Of a stretch of DNA of 64,000 bases, positions 13,813-24,460 are shown one piece after another. Under the pieces are notes generated by a model that had not been told where the DNA came from, searched no databases, and was given only the letters and a program-made list of their open reading frames with translations. Position 1 is the stretch's first letter; the number at the start of each line of letters is the position of its first letter. The DNA is from Mesostigma viride (taxonomy: Eukaryota; Streptophyta; Mesostigmatophyceae; Mesostigmatales; Mesostigmataceae), in assembly GCA_009746045.1 (NCBI GenBank), contig RPFO01001124.1, positions 1 through 64,000 on the forward strand. The letters run 5' to 3'. The translations under genes were made by a program, and so were the position numbers.

Positions 13813-14720
13813 CCCCCCACAGCAGGGCAATCGCTGGCTCCGGCGGACAGCTGCACGCTACCGGCCAGGGCACCATCGCTGTGGAGCTTCCTGGCCACAG
13901 CGTGCGCTTGCAAGGAGCGCTGCTTGTACCTGGCCTGAATGCACGACTCCTTTCAGTCGCGCAACTCGCAAAGGCAGGTCACAAGGTGGATTTCCACAAA
14001 GAGACAGTGGTGCTGGATAACAAGCATCACAAGATCGCCATGCAGAACAACATCTACGTGTTACCTGCGGCGAAGACAGCGCCAGCGATGGCTGCTGTGA
14101 CGGTGGAGCGGCCGGTTAACCTGCTGCTGCACTGGCGTTTGGGCCATGCTGGTGCCGACCGCATCAAGAAGCTGGTTGCCATCCCTGCATCCAACTTGAC
14201 GACGAGGAGTCCAACTGCTCCTGGCTGCCCATCCTGCCCGGCTGGCTTCATCAAGCGCCAGCCATTTCCGCCAGGGCAGCGGCGATCCACTGTGCCGCGC
14301 GCCAAGCTTCATGGCGACCTGCTGGGCCCGATGAGCGTCGAGTCGCTGGGGGGAGCCCGCTACTTCTTGGGCATCACTGACGATGCCACTCGGTGGCGAT
14401 GGGGGTTTGCGCTCAAGACCAAGGACGAGGCGGTGGGGCGGTTTGCAGAGCTGCTCGTCCGCGATATTCGCCCCTTCTACGCCGGCTCTGTCGTGCTGCG
14501 CACCGACAATGACGCGGTCTTCACCGGTCAAGCCTGGCGGGCGGTGTGTGCTGAACACCGCGTCCACCAGGAGTTCTCCGCGCCTTACTGCCCTGAGCAG
14601 AACGGCGTAGCGGAGCGGCTCTGGGGCCTGGCAATGGGCATGACTCTAGCGATGTTGACACACGCCGGCCTGGGGAAGGCATACTGGGCATTGGCACTCC
14701 AGTGTGCTATTTATATCTGA
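13560..14720 (+). pseudogene. pol: Copia pol, part 1: protease and integrase
   Basis: Continuation of the polyprotein in a second frame. Protease: WVLDSAASSHM with the catalytic Asp at 13,758 (D-S-A form of the retroviral aspartic protease). Then a GAG-pre-integrase zinc region (LHWRLGHAGADRIKKL, later CPSC) and the integrase core: first Asp in HGDLLGP (14,316), second in RTDNDAVF, and Glu in GVAERLWG. This matches the D,D,E triad that joins element DNA to the target. The frame ends at TGA at 14,718-14,720, just after CAIYI, where copia integrases normally continue. The continuation is one base out of register, so a single-base deletion near 14,717 is likely. Joined to Gag only by another frame change near 13,560. 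Confidence 0.85.
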
Positions 14721-17206
14721 ACCGCCTGCCGTGCTCCTCGAATCCTGGTGATGCCACGCCACACTTTTTGCTGACAGGTCATCACGCTGATCTGTCGCAC
14801 ATGCGCATTTTCGGCTGCCCAGCCTGGCATCGTGTGGAAGGGCATCGTGGCAAGCTGGAGGCCAAGGCCATGCCTGGCATTTTTGTCGGTTATGCTCCCG
14901 ACTCGCCGGCATATCTGATCCTGGACTCCGCCACTCGCACTTTGGTGCAACGTCGCCACGTGGCCTTCAATGAGGCCTGGCGCAACGACGCCCTGCCATC
15001 ACCTCAGCTGCTGCCGGCACTGGTGGAGGGGGAGGAGGCTTCCGAGCTTCTGCTGCCACCGGTCACTGAGAATTCTGTCCCTGGGCCTGATACTACTCTG
15101 GCCCTACCGCCCTCTGGTCCTGTGACTAGAGCCATGGCGCGGCGCGCCGCTGCCAGCAGTGAGGACGCTGCTGTGGGCGCTGCCAGCAGTGGGGGCACTG
15201 CTTTGGGGGATGCCAGTGGTGAGGGGGGCTCGCCACTGGAGGCTTTGTCGGGGGATGCCAGTGGTGAGGGGGGCTCGCCACTGGAGGAGGCGCCAGCGCC
15301 AAGTCCTGAGCCCAAACCCGCTGAGTCTGAGTCTGCACCTGTTTTCGCACCAAGTCCTGCGCTGGAGGCGTCGTCGGCTTCTACCTCTACACCACCTGGA
15401 CACGTGTCGACGGCAGACACACCTGCTGCTGAATCTCCTTCTTCGTCCCAGCTACACAAATTAGTGCAGGCCCTCCGCGGCAAGCAACCGGCTGCCGCTA
15501 TGGCCACTGCTGCACTGGTGTCCGACGGCGTTGCACATGATCCCCTCGCTCAGGTGTTACCCACAACCCCTCTTGATCGTGTTTCCCCTAAATGGGCTCG
15601 TTTTTACCCTGACTACATGAGTGTGCGTGATCTGTTTGATACTTTCTCACTCCACACTAGCTCAGGTTCCACGTCCATCCCCTCCTCTTTTGCTGAGGCC
15701 CATGCTAGCCCTGAGTGGCGTGCTGCGATGGATAGTGAGCTTTCTAGCATTCGCGAACATGCAGTATATTCACTCGTTTCTTCCAAGTCTCTTCCTCGCA
15801 CTGCCAAGGTCCTTCCATCTCGGTGGGTGTTTGCTGTCAAAAGCGATGGCCGTTTCAAGGCCCGTTTTGTTGTGAAGGGCTTTGCTCAGCGGGAAGGCAT
15901 AGATTTCACTGAGGTCTTTAGCCCTACTGTTCGTTCCTCCACCATTCGTTTGGCACTAGCTTTTGGTGTCTCGTCTGGGTATGTGCTGAAGCAACTTGAT
16001 GTTCGCACTGCGTTTTTGTACGCCCCACTTTCTGAGGACGTCTATGTGCGTCCTCCTGCTGGCTTTGAGCAGCGTGATGCCGCTGGTGATGTGCTGGTGT
16101 GGAAGCTGCAACGCAGCCTCTATGGCATCAAGCAGGCACCACGTAACTGGCACAAAACATTTAGTGCCTATCTTCTCTCCGATGGTGCTGTACAAAGCCC
16201 AACGGATTCCTGCCTGTACGTGTATCCCACGTCTCGTACGTTTGTGTTTGTCCATGTCGACGACATTATTGCAGGCAGTCCTTCCTCTTCCTGGCTGGCC
16301 TCGTGGTCTCATCGTTTGGCCAGCAAGTTTCAGATCACCGAGTCCGATGACCCTTCTTTTTTCCTCGGTGTTTCTCTCCATGTCGACCCTGTTTCCCGGT
16401 CTCTTTCCTTGCACCAAACTGTGTATATTGAGGCCCTGGCTGCCCGCTTTGGGCTTTCTCCCTCCTTCCCTGTACGCACCCCGGTCAGTGTGTCCCGTGT
16501 TAGTCCCCAACGCGAGGGGGGAATGCAGCTCAATGCCCCGGACACCCAGCTGTATCAGTCCAAAACCGGTGCCGTGCTGTATGTCGCGCTGTGGACACGT
16601 CCAGACATTGCTTTTGCTGTCAACCAACTGGCTCAGCACATGCAGGCACCCACGGCAGCCCACATGGAGGCTGCCGACCGCCTGATCCGGTACCTCTACA
16701 CCACGAGGGACAAGGGTCTGCGGTATGGTCAGGAAGGGGGGCTGGAGGCCTGGACTGACGCTGACTGGGCTAACTGCCCAGAGTCCAGACGCTCTGTGAC
16801 GGGCAACCTGGTCCTGTTCCGGGGTGCGCCCGTGGAGTGGTGCAGCCGCAAGCAACCCATTGTTGCTCTGTCTTCCTGCGAGGCAGAGTACATTGCTGCG
16901 AGCAGCGTCACCCAGCTGGTGCTGCCACTCAGGCGCCTGCTGGGAGACCTGGGTGCACCGGTGGAGGGGCCCACGACCGTGCTGTGCGACAACACTGGCG
17001 CGGTGGCCCTGGCCAAGGATCCTGTGCACCCCAAGCGCACCAAGCACATCGACGTGCGCTACCACTTCATCCGTGAGCAGGTGGAGGGGGGCTCCATCTG
17101 CATGCGTCACTGCCCTGGCAAGGACAACCTGGCTGACATCTTCACCAAGGCCCTGGGAAGGGCACGGTTCATCACCCTGCGGGACAAGCTGCTGGTGTCT
17201 ACTTAG
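14702..17206 (+). pseudogene. pol: Copia pol, part 2: integrase C-terminus, RT and RNase H
   Basis: This frame has no ATG at its beginning and picks up the integrase C-terminus (NRLPCSS..., FGCPAWHRV, FVGYAPDSPAYLI). A low-complexity Ser/Pro/Ala/Glu linker follows (about 15,000-15,480). The copia reverse transcriptase includes KARFVVKGFAQREGIDF, QLDVRTAFLYAPLSEDVYV and the active-site motif VHVDDI (near 16,250), where most copia elements have YVDD. RNase H follows, with TDADWANCPESRRS, SSCEAEYIAAS, TKHIDVRYHFIRE and DIFTKAL. Stop TAG at 17,204. Domain order integrase before RT defines Copia rather than Gypsy. The segment is intact internally but needs a frame change at its start. Confidence 0.9.
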
Positions 17207-17298
17207 ATATGCAGTTGTATATGCCCACAGGGGCTGAGAGCTTTTTTGCTCTAAGTGTTATACTTGACAGGATAGCACTAGAGCAAGGTCATGTGTTG

Positions 17299-17307
17299 TA
17301 AGGGGGG
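17299..17307 (+). promoter_or_regulatory. Polypurine tract
   Basis: The purine run AAGGGGGG ends directly at the first base of the 3' LTR (17,308). This is the usual plus-strand primer of LTR retrotransposons. Confidence 0.8.
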
Positions 17308-18052
17308 TGTCAAGGACATGGTCCTTGTATTTGTACCCACCTGACCTGGCTAGATAGATAGAGGCTCTTGTACAGGAGCCACTGTTTTTTATCCCGTTGG
17401 ATTTGGCCTACAAATGAGAAAGTTGTGGCCAGTTTTAGTAATCAGGGATTAGTACCTATGCCAAGTGGATCCTTATAGGCAGCTGACAAATCTGTCTATG
17501 TCAGCTGACCTATGACATGTCAGATGAGAATCTATGACAGGACAGTTGACTGATTGACATGTACACTGTGCATGTCAGATGTGGCGCTGATATGTTCACG
17601 CCAGATTTACTTCATCATCATCAGATCACACACAGAGAGATCTTTTATTAAATAGTTAGATTACTGTGCAGCAGTTACAAGTTAAGACTGTACATCAGTT
17701 ACAAGATAAGGCTGTACAGCAGTTACAAGATAAGATTTATTCTTGTCTAGATCTGATTGGTAGCCTGTACACTGACCTAACCTGATTGGTGGCCTGAGTA
17801 TTACATGAGAATATTCCTAGGCACATTCCTAGCCAGCCAATCAGGTCATTCCAGTTTTCTGCCTGTGTTTTTTCCTCGAGTTAATAAAACAACTGAGGAG
17901 CCTTGCCAAAGGTACTCCTCACTATCATTCTGCCTCAAACTGAGTCTCTGTCTCTTTGCTTCCATCCTCCATAGCCTGTACCTGCAAGGACAGGCACATT
18001 TGGGTTCCAATCACAAGCATTGTAGAAGGCAAACCCATTAGTTCTTTCAACA
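17308..18052 (+). repeat. 3' LTR of the copia element
   Basis: 745 bp, same length and by eye same sequence as the 5' LTR. It ends TTTCAACA and is followed by CATAC, the repeated target site, and then by satellite DNA in register. Confidence 0.95.
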
Positions 18053-21000
18053 CATACACCGCGCACGCAAGGGGCAACGGCACTCACATGTACATACACC
18101 ATGCACGCAAGGGGCGGCTGCACACACACGTACACACACCATGCACGCAAGGAGCGACTTCACGCACAGGTACACACACCATGCACGCAAGGTTCGGCTG
18201 CACACACATGTACATCCACCGCGCACGCAAGGGGCGGCTGCACACACATGTACATACACCATGCACGCAAGGGGCGGCTGCACACACCTGTACATCCACC
18301 GCGCACGCAAGGGGCGAGTGCACACACACGTACACACACCGCGCACGCAAGGGGCGGCTGCACACACACGTACACACACCATGCACGCAAGGGCCGGCAT
18401 GCACACACAGTATACACACACCGCGCACGCAAGGGGCGGCTGCACACACACGTACATACACTGCGCACGCAAGGGGCTGCTGCACACACACTTACACTCA
18501 CCATGCACGCAAGGGGCGGCTGCACACACACGTACATACACCGCGCACGCAAGGGACGGCTGCACACACACGTACATACACCGTGCACGCAAGGGGCAAC
18601 TGCCCGCACATGTACATCCACCGCGCACGCAATTAAGGGACGGCTGCACACACACGTACATACACCGCGCACGCAAGGGGCAACGGCACTCACATGGACA
18701 TACACCATGCACGCAAGGGGCGGCTGCACACACACGTACATACACCGCGCACGCAAGGGGCTGCTGCACACACACTTACACACACAATGCACGCAATTAG
18801 GGGCGACGGCACTCACATGTACATACTCTTGGGCGGCTGCACTCACATGTACATACACCGCGCATGCAAGGGGCAACTGCACACACACGTACACACACCA
18901 TGCACGCAAGGGCCGGCATGCACACACACGTACATACACTGCGCACGCAAGGGGCAACTGCACACACACGTACACACACCATGCACGGAAGGGACGGCTG
19001 CACTCACATGTACACACACCATGCACGCAAGGGCCGGCTGCACACACACGTACATACACCATGCACGCAAGGGGCTGCACACACACTTACACACCACCTT
19101 GCACGCAAGGGCCGGCATGCACACACACTGGCATACACCGCGCACGCAAGGGGCGGCTGCACACACGTACATACACCGCGCACGCAAGGGGCGAGTGCAC
19201 ACACACGTACACACACCGCGCACGCAATTAAGGGACGGCTGCACACACACGTACATACACCGCGCACGCAAGGGGCAACGGCACTCACATGTACATCCAC
19301 CATGCACGCAAGGGGCGGCTGCACACACACGTACACACACCATGCACGCAAGGACAAGGATTCACACACATGTACACACACAAAGCACGCAAGGGGCTGC
19401 TGCACACACACGTACATACACCGCGCACGCAAGGGGCGGCTGCACTCACATGTACACACACCACGCACGCAAGGGGCGGCTGCACACACACGTACATACA
19501 CTGCGCACGCACGGGGCGACTGCACACACATGTACATAAACCATGCACGCAAGGGGCGGCTGCACACACATGTACATACACCGCGCACGCAAGGGGCGAG
19601 TGCAAACACATGTACATACACCGCGCACGCAAGGACAAGGATGCACACACATGTACATACACCGCGCACGCAAGGGGCGGCTGCACACACACGTACATAC
19701 ACCGCGCACGCAAGGGGCGAGTGCGCACACACGTACATACACCGCGCACGCAAGGGGCGGCTGCACACACACGTACATACACCGCGCACGCACGGGGCCA
19801 GTGCAAGCACATGTACATACACCATGCACGCAAGGGGCGGCTGCACACACATGTACATACACCGCGCACGCAAGGGGCGAGTGCAAACACATGTACATAC
19901 ACCGCGCACGCAAGGGGCAACTGCCCGCACATGTACATCCACCGCACACGCAAGGGGCGGCTGCACACACATGTACATACACCGCGCACGCAAGGGGCGG
20001 CTGCACACACACGTACATACACCGCGCACGCAAGGGGCGAGTGCGCACACACGTACATACACCGCGCACGCAAGGGGGGCTGCACACACACGTACATACA
20101 CCGCGCACGCAAGGGGCCAGTGCAAGCACATGTACATACACCATGCACGCAAGGGCCGGCATGCACAGAAACGTACATACACCGCGCACGCAAGGGGCTG
20201 CTGCACACACACGTACACACACCATGCACGCACGGGGCGGCTGCACACACACGTACATCCACTGCGCACGCACGGGGCCGGCGACTGCACACACATGTAC
20301 ATAAACCATGCACGCAAGGGGCGGCTGCACACACATGTACATCCACCGCGCACGCAAGGGGCGAGTGCAAACACATGTACATACACCGCGCACGCAAGGA
20401 CAAGGATGCACACACATGTACATACACCGCGCACGCAAGGGGCGGCTGCACACGCACGTACATACACCGCGCACGCAAGGGGCGGCTGCACACACACGTA
20501 CATACACCGCGCACGCACGGGGCCAGTGCAAGCACATGTACATACACCATGCACGCAAGGGGCGGCTGCACACACATGTACATACACCGCGCACGCAAGG
20601 GGCGAGTGCAAACACATGTACATACACCGCGCACGCAAGGGGCAACTGCCCGCACATGTACATCCACCGCGCACGCAAGGGGCGGCTGCACACACATGTA
20701 CACACACCATGCACGCAAGGACAAGGATGCACACACATGTACACACACCATGCACGCAAGGGGCGGCTGCACACACACGTACACACACCGCGCACGCAAG
20801 GGGCGAGTGCAAACACATGTACATACACCATGCACGCAAGGACAAGGATGCACACACATGTACACACACCATGCACGCAAGGGGCGGCTGCACACACACG
20901 TACATACACAATGCACGGTTGGGGCGACGGCACTCACATGTACATACACCATGCACGCAAGGACAAGGATGCACACACATGTACATACACCGCGCACGCA

Positions 21001-21318
21001 AGGGGCGGCTGCACACACACGTACATACACCGCGCACGCAAGGGGCGAGTGCGCACACACGTACATCCACCGCGCACGCAAGGGGCGGCTGCACACACAC
21101 GTACATACACCGCGCACGCAATGGGCGAGTGCAAACACATGTACATACACCGCGCACGCAAGGGGCGGCTGCACACACACGTACACACACCATGCACGCA
21201 AGGGCCGGCATGCACACACACGTACATACACCGCGCACGCAAGGGGCGGCTGCACAGAAACGTACACACACCGCGCACGCAAGGGCCGGCTGCACACACA
21301 TGTACATACACCTTGCAC
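18053..21318. repeat. 40-bp satellite array, right part
   Basis: About 80 further units of the same 40-bp satellite, continuing the unit interrupted by the copia insertion. The variant block with GCCAGTGCAAGCACATG and CACGGGGCCGGCGACTG near 20,100-20,400 is shared with 4,260-4,640 and 6,380-6,760. The array decays after about 21,300 into irregular CA-rich sequence. No gene is called. Confidence 0.95.
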
Positions 21319-21500
21319 GTACAACACACAACACACACACACAACAAAAAATTATATACACACACACACGCACACGCACACGCACACGCACACGCACACG
21401 CACACGCACACGCACACGCACACGCACACGCACAACACACACAACACACACAACACACACACGCACACGTGAACAACACACACACACAACAATTATAATA
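21319..21500. repeat. CA/CACACG microsatellite at the array edge
   Basis: After an irregular ACAACACAC stretch and an AT-rich spacer, the hexamer CACACG repeats perfectly about a dozen times (roughly 21,361-21,434). Irregular CAACACA runs follow to about 21,490. It looks like slippage-derived decay of the CA-rich half of the satellite unit. Confidence 0.9.
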
Positions 21501-21598
21501 TTAGTGTAGTATATCAAACAAAATAGTAATAAAGTATTTGCAAGCGTACTTCGTGTGAATTATGTGTAGACGAGAATAGAAGCTAAACAAAACTCTAA

Positions 21599-21667
21599 TG
21601 GAGAAAGAGGGATTCGAACCCTTGGGAAAGTTACCCCATACATAGCATTCCACTCGGACATTTCTCC
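21599..21667 (-). pseudogene. tRNA-Ser-like relic lacking the anticodon arm
   Basis: On the minus strand the 69 nt form a 7-bp acceptor stem (GGAGAAA with TTTCTCC plus discriminator A), a D-arm start TGTCCGAGTGG typical of serine tRNAs, a long variable-arm-like GGGG...CCC segment, and a T arm with GGTTCGAATCCC. No anticodon stem-loop fits between the D arm and the variable arm, so it cannot decode. The wording resembles plastid or mitochondrial trnS, suggesting an organelle-derived insertion that lost its anticodon arm. A divergent organelle tRNA pseudogene is the main reading. Confidence 0.65.
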
Positions 21668-21685
21668 GAAAAAAAGGTCACGTAA

Positions 21686-21759
21686 GCTAAGGGTGGAGAG
21701 TTAAGGGTGTAGGTTGTAGGATGTATGGTGTAGGGTGTAGGGTGTAGGGTGTAGGGTGT
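21686..21759 (+). repeat. Telomere-like TGTAGGG tract
   Basis: Degenerate heptamers (AAGGGTG, GTAGGTTG, GTAGGATG) lead into about four perfect TGTAGGG units. This is one base from the plant and algal telomere repeat TTTAGGG. It is short and interstitial. Confidence 0.6.
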
Positions 21760-22097
21760 CTTGAGCTTTCTTTTTTGAGATCAATAGAGTCCCCTTCCAT
21801 GATCATGTGCGTGATCTGGTTATGATTTTCATCTATGGCGTGTGTGGCCACATCGTGTATTTACAACTTTCTAGCCATGGATAACTAGGTAACCATAAAT
21901 TGGTTACCATGATAACTAGGTAAAAACGTGTTGGTTTCAGAATACATGTGATCGCTGCATTGTCATCTACAATGTACAAATCAATCACGGATTTCGGGGC
22001 TACGGATTTCGGGGCTAAGTTTTTGTGGGTAGAGATTGGCAAGGGTGTCTTTATCTTGCCACTTGGTCACTTGGTGTGCATTACGTCTGTTCTTGCG

Positions 22098-22403
22098 TTG
22101 GAGTCAAAAAACTGTCCGTGTGTGGTGGTGGACTTTTCCTCACGGTCAGTCGCCATATGTCATACAAGCACTTGTTCGGCGTACCACTAGCTCATGTATG
22201 TCACCATTGTAATTTTGCGTTGTAACAGCATTTCTCGGAGCCAACGGCCGTTGGACTCAAAAAACTGACCGTGTGTGGTGGTGGACTTTTCCTCACGGGC
22301 AGTCGCCATATGTCATACAAGCACTTGTTCGGCGTACCACTAGCTCGTGGATGTCACCATTGTAATTTTGAGTTGTAACAGCATTTCTCGGAGCCAACGG
22401 CCG
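22098..22403 (+). repeat. 153-bp tandem duplication
   Basis: Two copies (22,098-22,250 and 22,251-22,403) begin GTTGGA(G/C)TCAAAAAACTG and end in the palindrome CCAACGGCC. They differ at only a few bases. Starts of further, diverged units follow each later palindrome copy (22,404, 22,662). No coding potential is seen. Confidence 0.85.
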
Positions 22404-23973
22404 TTGGACTTCGAAAAACTGATAGCCTTGTCTGAAGGTGTGTGCGTGAATGGCACATGTGCATCGTCGGGGGGAGTTTTCTCAAGAGCCACATGTGGTA
22501 GTGTAAGGTGGGCATGCTTAGTGCGTACGGGTGGGAGGGACAAGAGGTGCAGAAGTTGACGGCTTTTGACCTTGGGAAATGACACGGCACACATAAGACA
22601 ACAAAGTGATAATTTTAATGTCTTTACTGGTGTACTGTCAATTTCTCCGAGCCAACGGCCGTTGGACTCTCGAAACTCTCCTGTCTACAAAGTGTGTGCG
22701 TGCGATGGCACTTGTTCCATGTGCCGGGGGGGGGTGAGAAATCTGTCGTTCATTAATTTGTGCCTCGTCGGGGTGGGCATGCATGAATTTGTGCCTCGTC
22801 GGGGTGGACATGCATGAAAGCATTTTCATTGGTACTCGGGGTTCAATATTTTTGTCTTGCTGTTGAAACGTCGACGTGCTCTTCTCCTGCTCTTTTTTTT
22901 TCCTACTCAACGGCCGTTGGTGCTTTTAAACTTGCCCAGCGTTATGACTAGGATGCCCTTCTTTACTGCTAGCCACCGCCCCTTGTGTACAATGCTAGAA
23001 TTAGGCCGGGGTAATGGTACACGTCCACCGCGTCCCCAGTGCAAGGTTCGTGAATGCGCTGGTTCGTAAAAAATTCGGCACTTGGAAGGTTCGAACACCT
23101 GACCCCACTTTCGTTATTTCAACATGCCCTGAACGAAAAAGCTGCGTAAAGGATACATTAACCGTTCCCTGTTATTCTTGATTATATTGCGATATCATGG
23201 ACGTACACACGCGGTTGGTGGTCCGTACTTGCCAACTGCACTTGCAAACTGACTGACTGACTGCCTCCGTTACGCACTTGCGTGTGTTTCCGTACTTGCC
23301 AACTGAACTTGCAAACTGACTGAATGACTGCCTCCGTTACGACTAACAAGTGAACGACGAGTGAGCTACTAAAGTTTTGTTCAGTTCATTGTGTCTATAT
23401 GTACATAGCCGTTTCTTCAAAACCGTTGCGTGGATACCTTGATTCTGGGTTCGCTGATACTTGTTTCCCATTTTAAATCTCCCGTCCATAATTGGATACA
23501 TGTAATGTAGGAGGATACCCACTTGCCCGAAATCCGCGTAACGGGTGATTAGTACTGCTGTAAGCGGAACCACAGACAAATCTGTCTAACGGGCTAACAT
23601 TATTGTCCTTCATGTACTGGTTTTTGCACGCAGGACGCCATTCGCAACACCGCCTGACGGAGTCGGATGGACCGGACGTGCGTGAGGCTGCTGTTCACAG
23701 TCGTGAAGTTGGCAGACATTAATATCAACACGGTCACGAGAATTCGTCCAGAGAATAATTGATGCTTGTGACGTGCTCGACGGCTGCGATGACCGAGATG
23801 ATGCGTGTAGTGCACAGCGTCCGAGACGTCGCGACACCCGTGGCTGTCCTGTTGATGCGAACGCACGGTGACGAGACGGAGCCCATTATATAGGTGGATT
23901 ACAAGTTAGAACGGCCCTCGCGGTTGCACTGTTTAATCGCGAACGTGGATTTTGCGGAGCCGACGGCCGTTGG
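22241..23973. repeat. Five copies of the palindrome CCAACGGCCGTTGG
   Basis: The 14-bp perfect palindrome lies at 22,241-22,254, 22,394-22,407 and 22,652-22,665. A 13-bp version is at 22,908-22,920 and a one-mismatch version at 23,960-23,973. The first three share the left flank TTTCTC(G/C)GAG. It could be a protein-binding palindrome or a junction motif of a decayed tandem repeat. Confidence 0.7.
23223..23341 (+). repeat. Tandem duplication, 67-bp period
   Basis: Two near-identical 52-bp blocks start CCGTACTTGCCAACTG (23,223 and 23,290), separated by a short unique stretch. Each holds runs of the tetramer ACTG. Confidence 0.85.
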
Positions 23974-24440
23974 GGATTGGAAATCTGATGATATCGGGGC
24001 TGCGCACGACATCGAGGAACTGGGGATCGACGTAGGTCTACAGGCTCACTTGTCCGTCAACATGTATGGCCTCGCTTGACTGTCATCATCTTGACATGTA
24101 CATAACTAGTTCATATACCATGCATTTGACACTGCCTGCACGTGGATTTTCCAGACATACATTGAGGGTAATTATAACTCGAAAGCACTACGTACGATTG
24201 AGACGTCCGGTCGTAGAGCAGATGCACTGGAGCTTTCTGATCTTCCAATTGATGGGTCTGTAATTATGTAAGATATTCAGATATCGCGATGACTCGAGCA
24301 TCGATGCATGGAATGTAATAATGTATTTCATTCAATTATACATCCAATTTAACTCCGCAATTGAGGGGCACACATGTCCATCAGCCCGAGACAACATTTC
24401 CCAAGTAATTTTCGATTAGTGATTTAGTGTGGGCCTCCCC
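23342..24440. other. No gene recognised
   Basis: Mixed-composition sequence with only short open frames, none with recognisable similarity or splice-consistent continuation. I see nothing beyond the last palindrome copy near 23,960. Confidence 0.5.
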
Positions 24441-24460
24441 CTAACTACCCCGGCTACTCA

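Larger units (their letters stand above)
11933..18052 (+). mobile_element. Complete Ty1/copia LTR retrotransposon
   Basis: A 6,120-bp element made of two 745-bp direct LTRs (11,933-12,677 and 17,308-18,052) that read the same by eye. It has a primer-binding site, a gag-pol region in copia order (Gag, zinc knuckle, protease, integrase, reverse transcriptase, RNase H) and a polypurine tract. LTR ends are TG...CA. The 5 bp CATAC lies on both sides (11,928-11,932 and 18,053-18,057) and is the target-site duplication. The target is a satellite unit, so the array is older than the insertion. Matching LTRs imply a recent insertion, yet the coding region is broken by two frame changes, near 13,560 and 14,717. 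Confidence 0.97.

Noticed and set aside
15956-17110. 384-codon minus-strand open frame inside the copia RT region
   Set aside because: It is antisense to well-conserved RT and RNase H sequence and has no recognisable domain; a shadow of the pol frame.
1-21318. CRISPR-like regular repeat array
   Set aside because: Units are contiguous and nearly identical, with no unique spacers, in a eukaryotic context.
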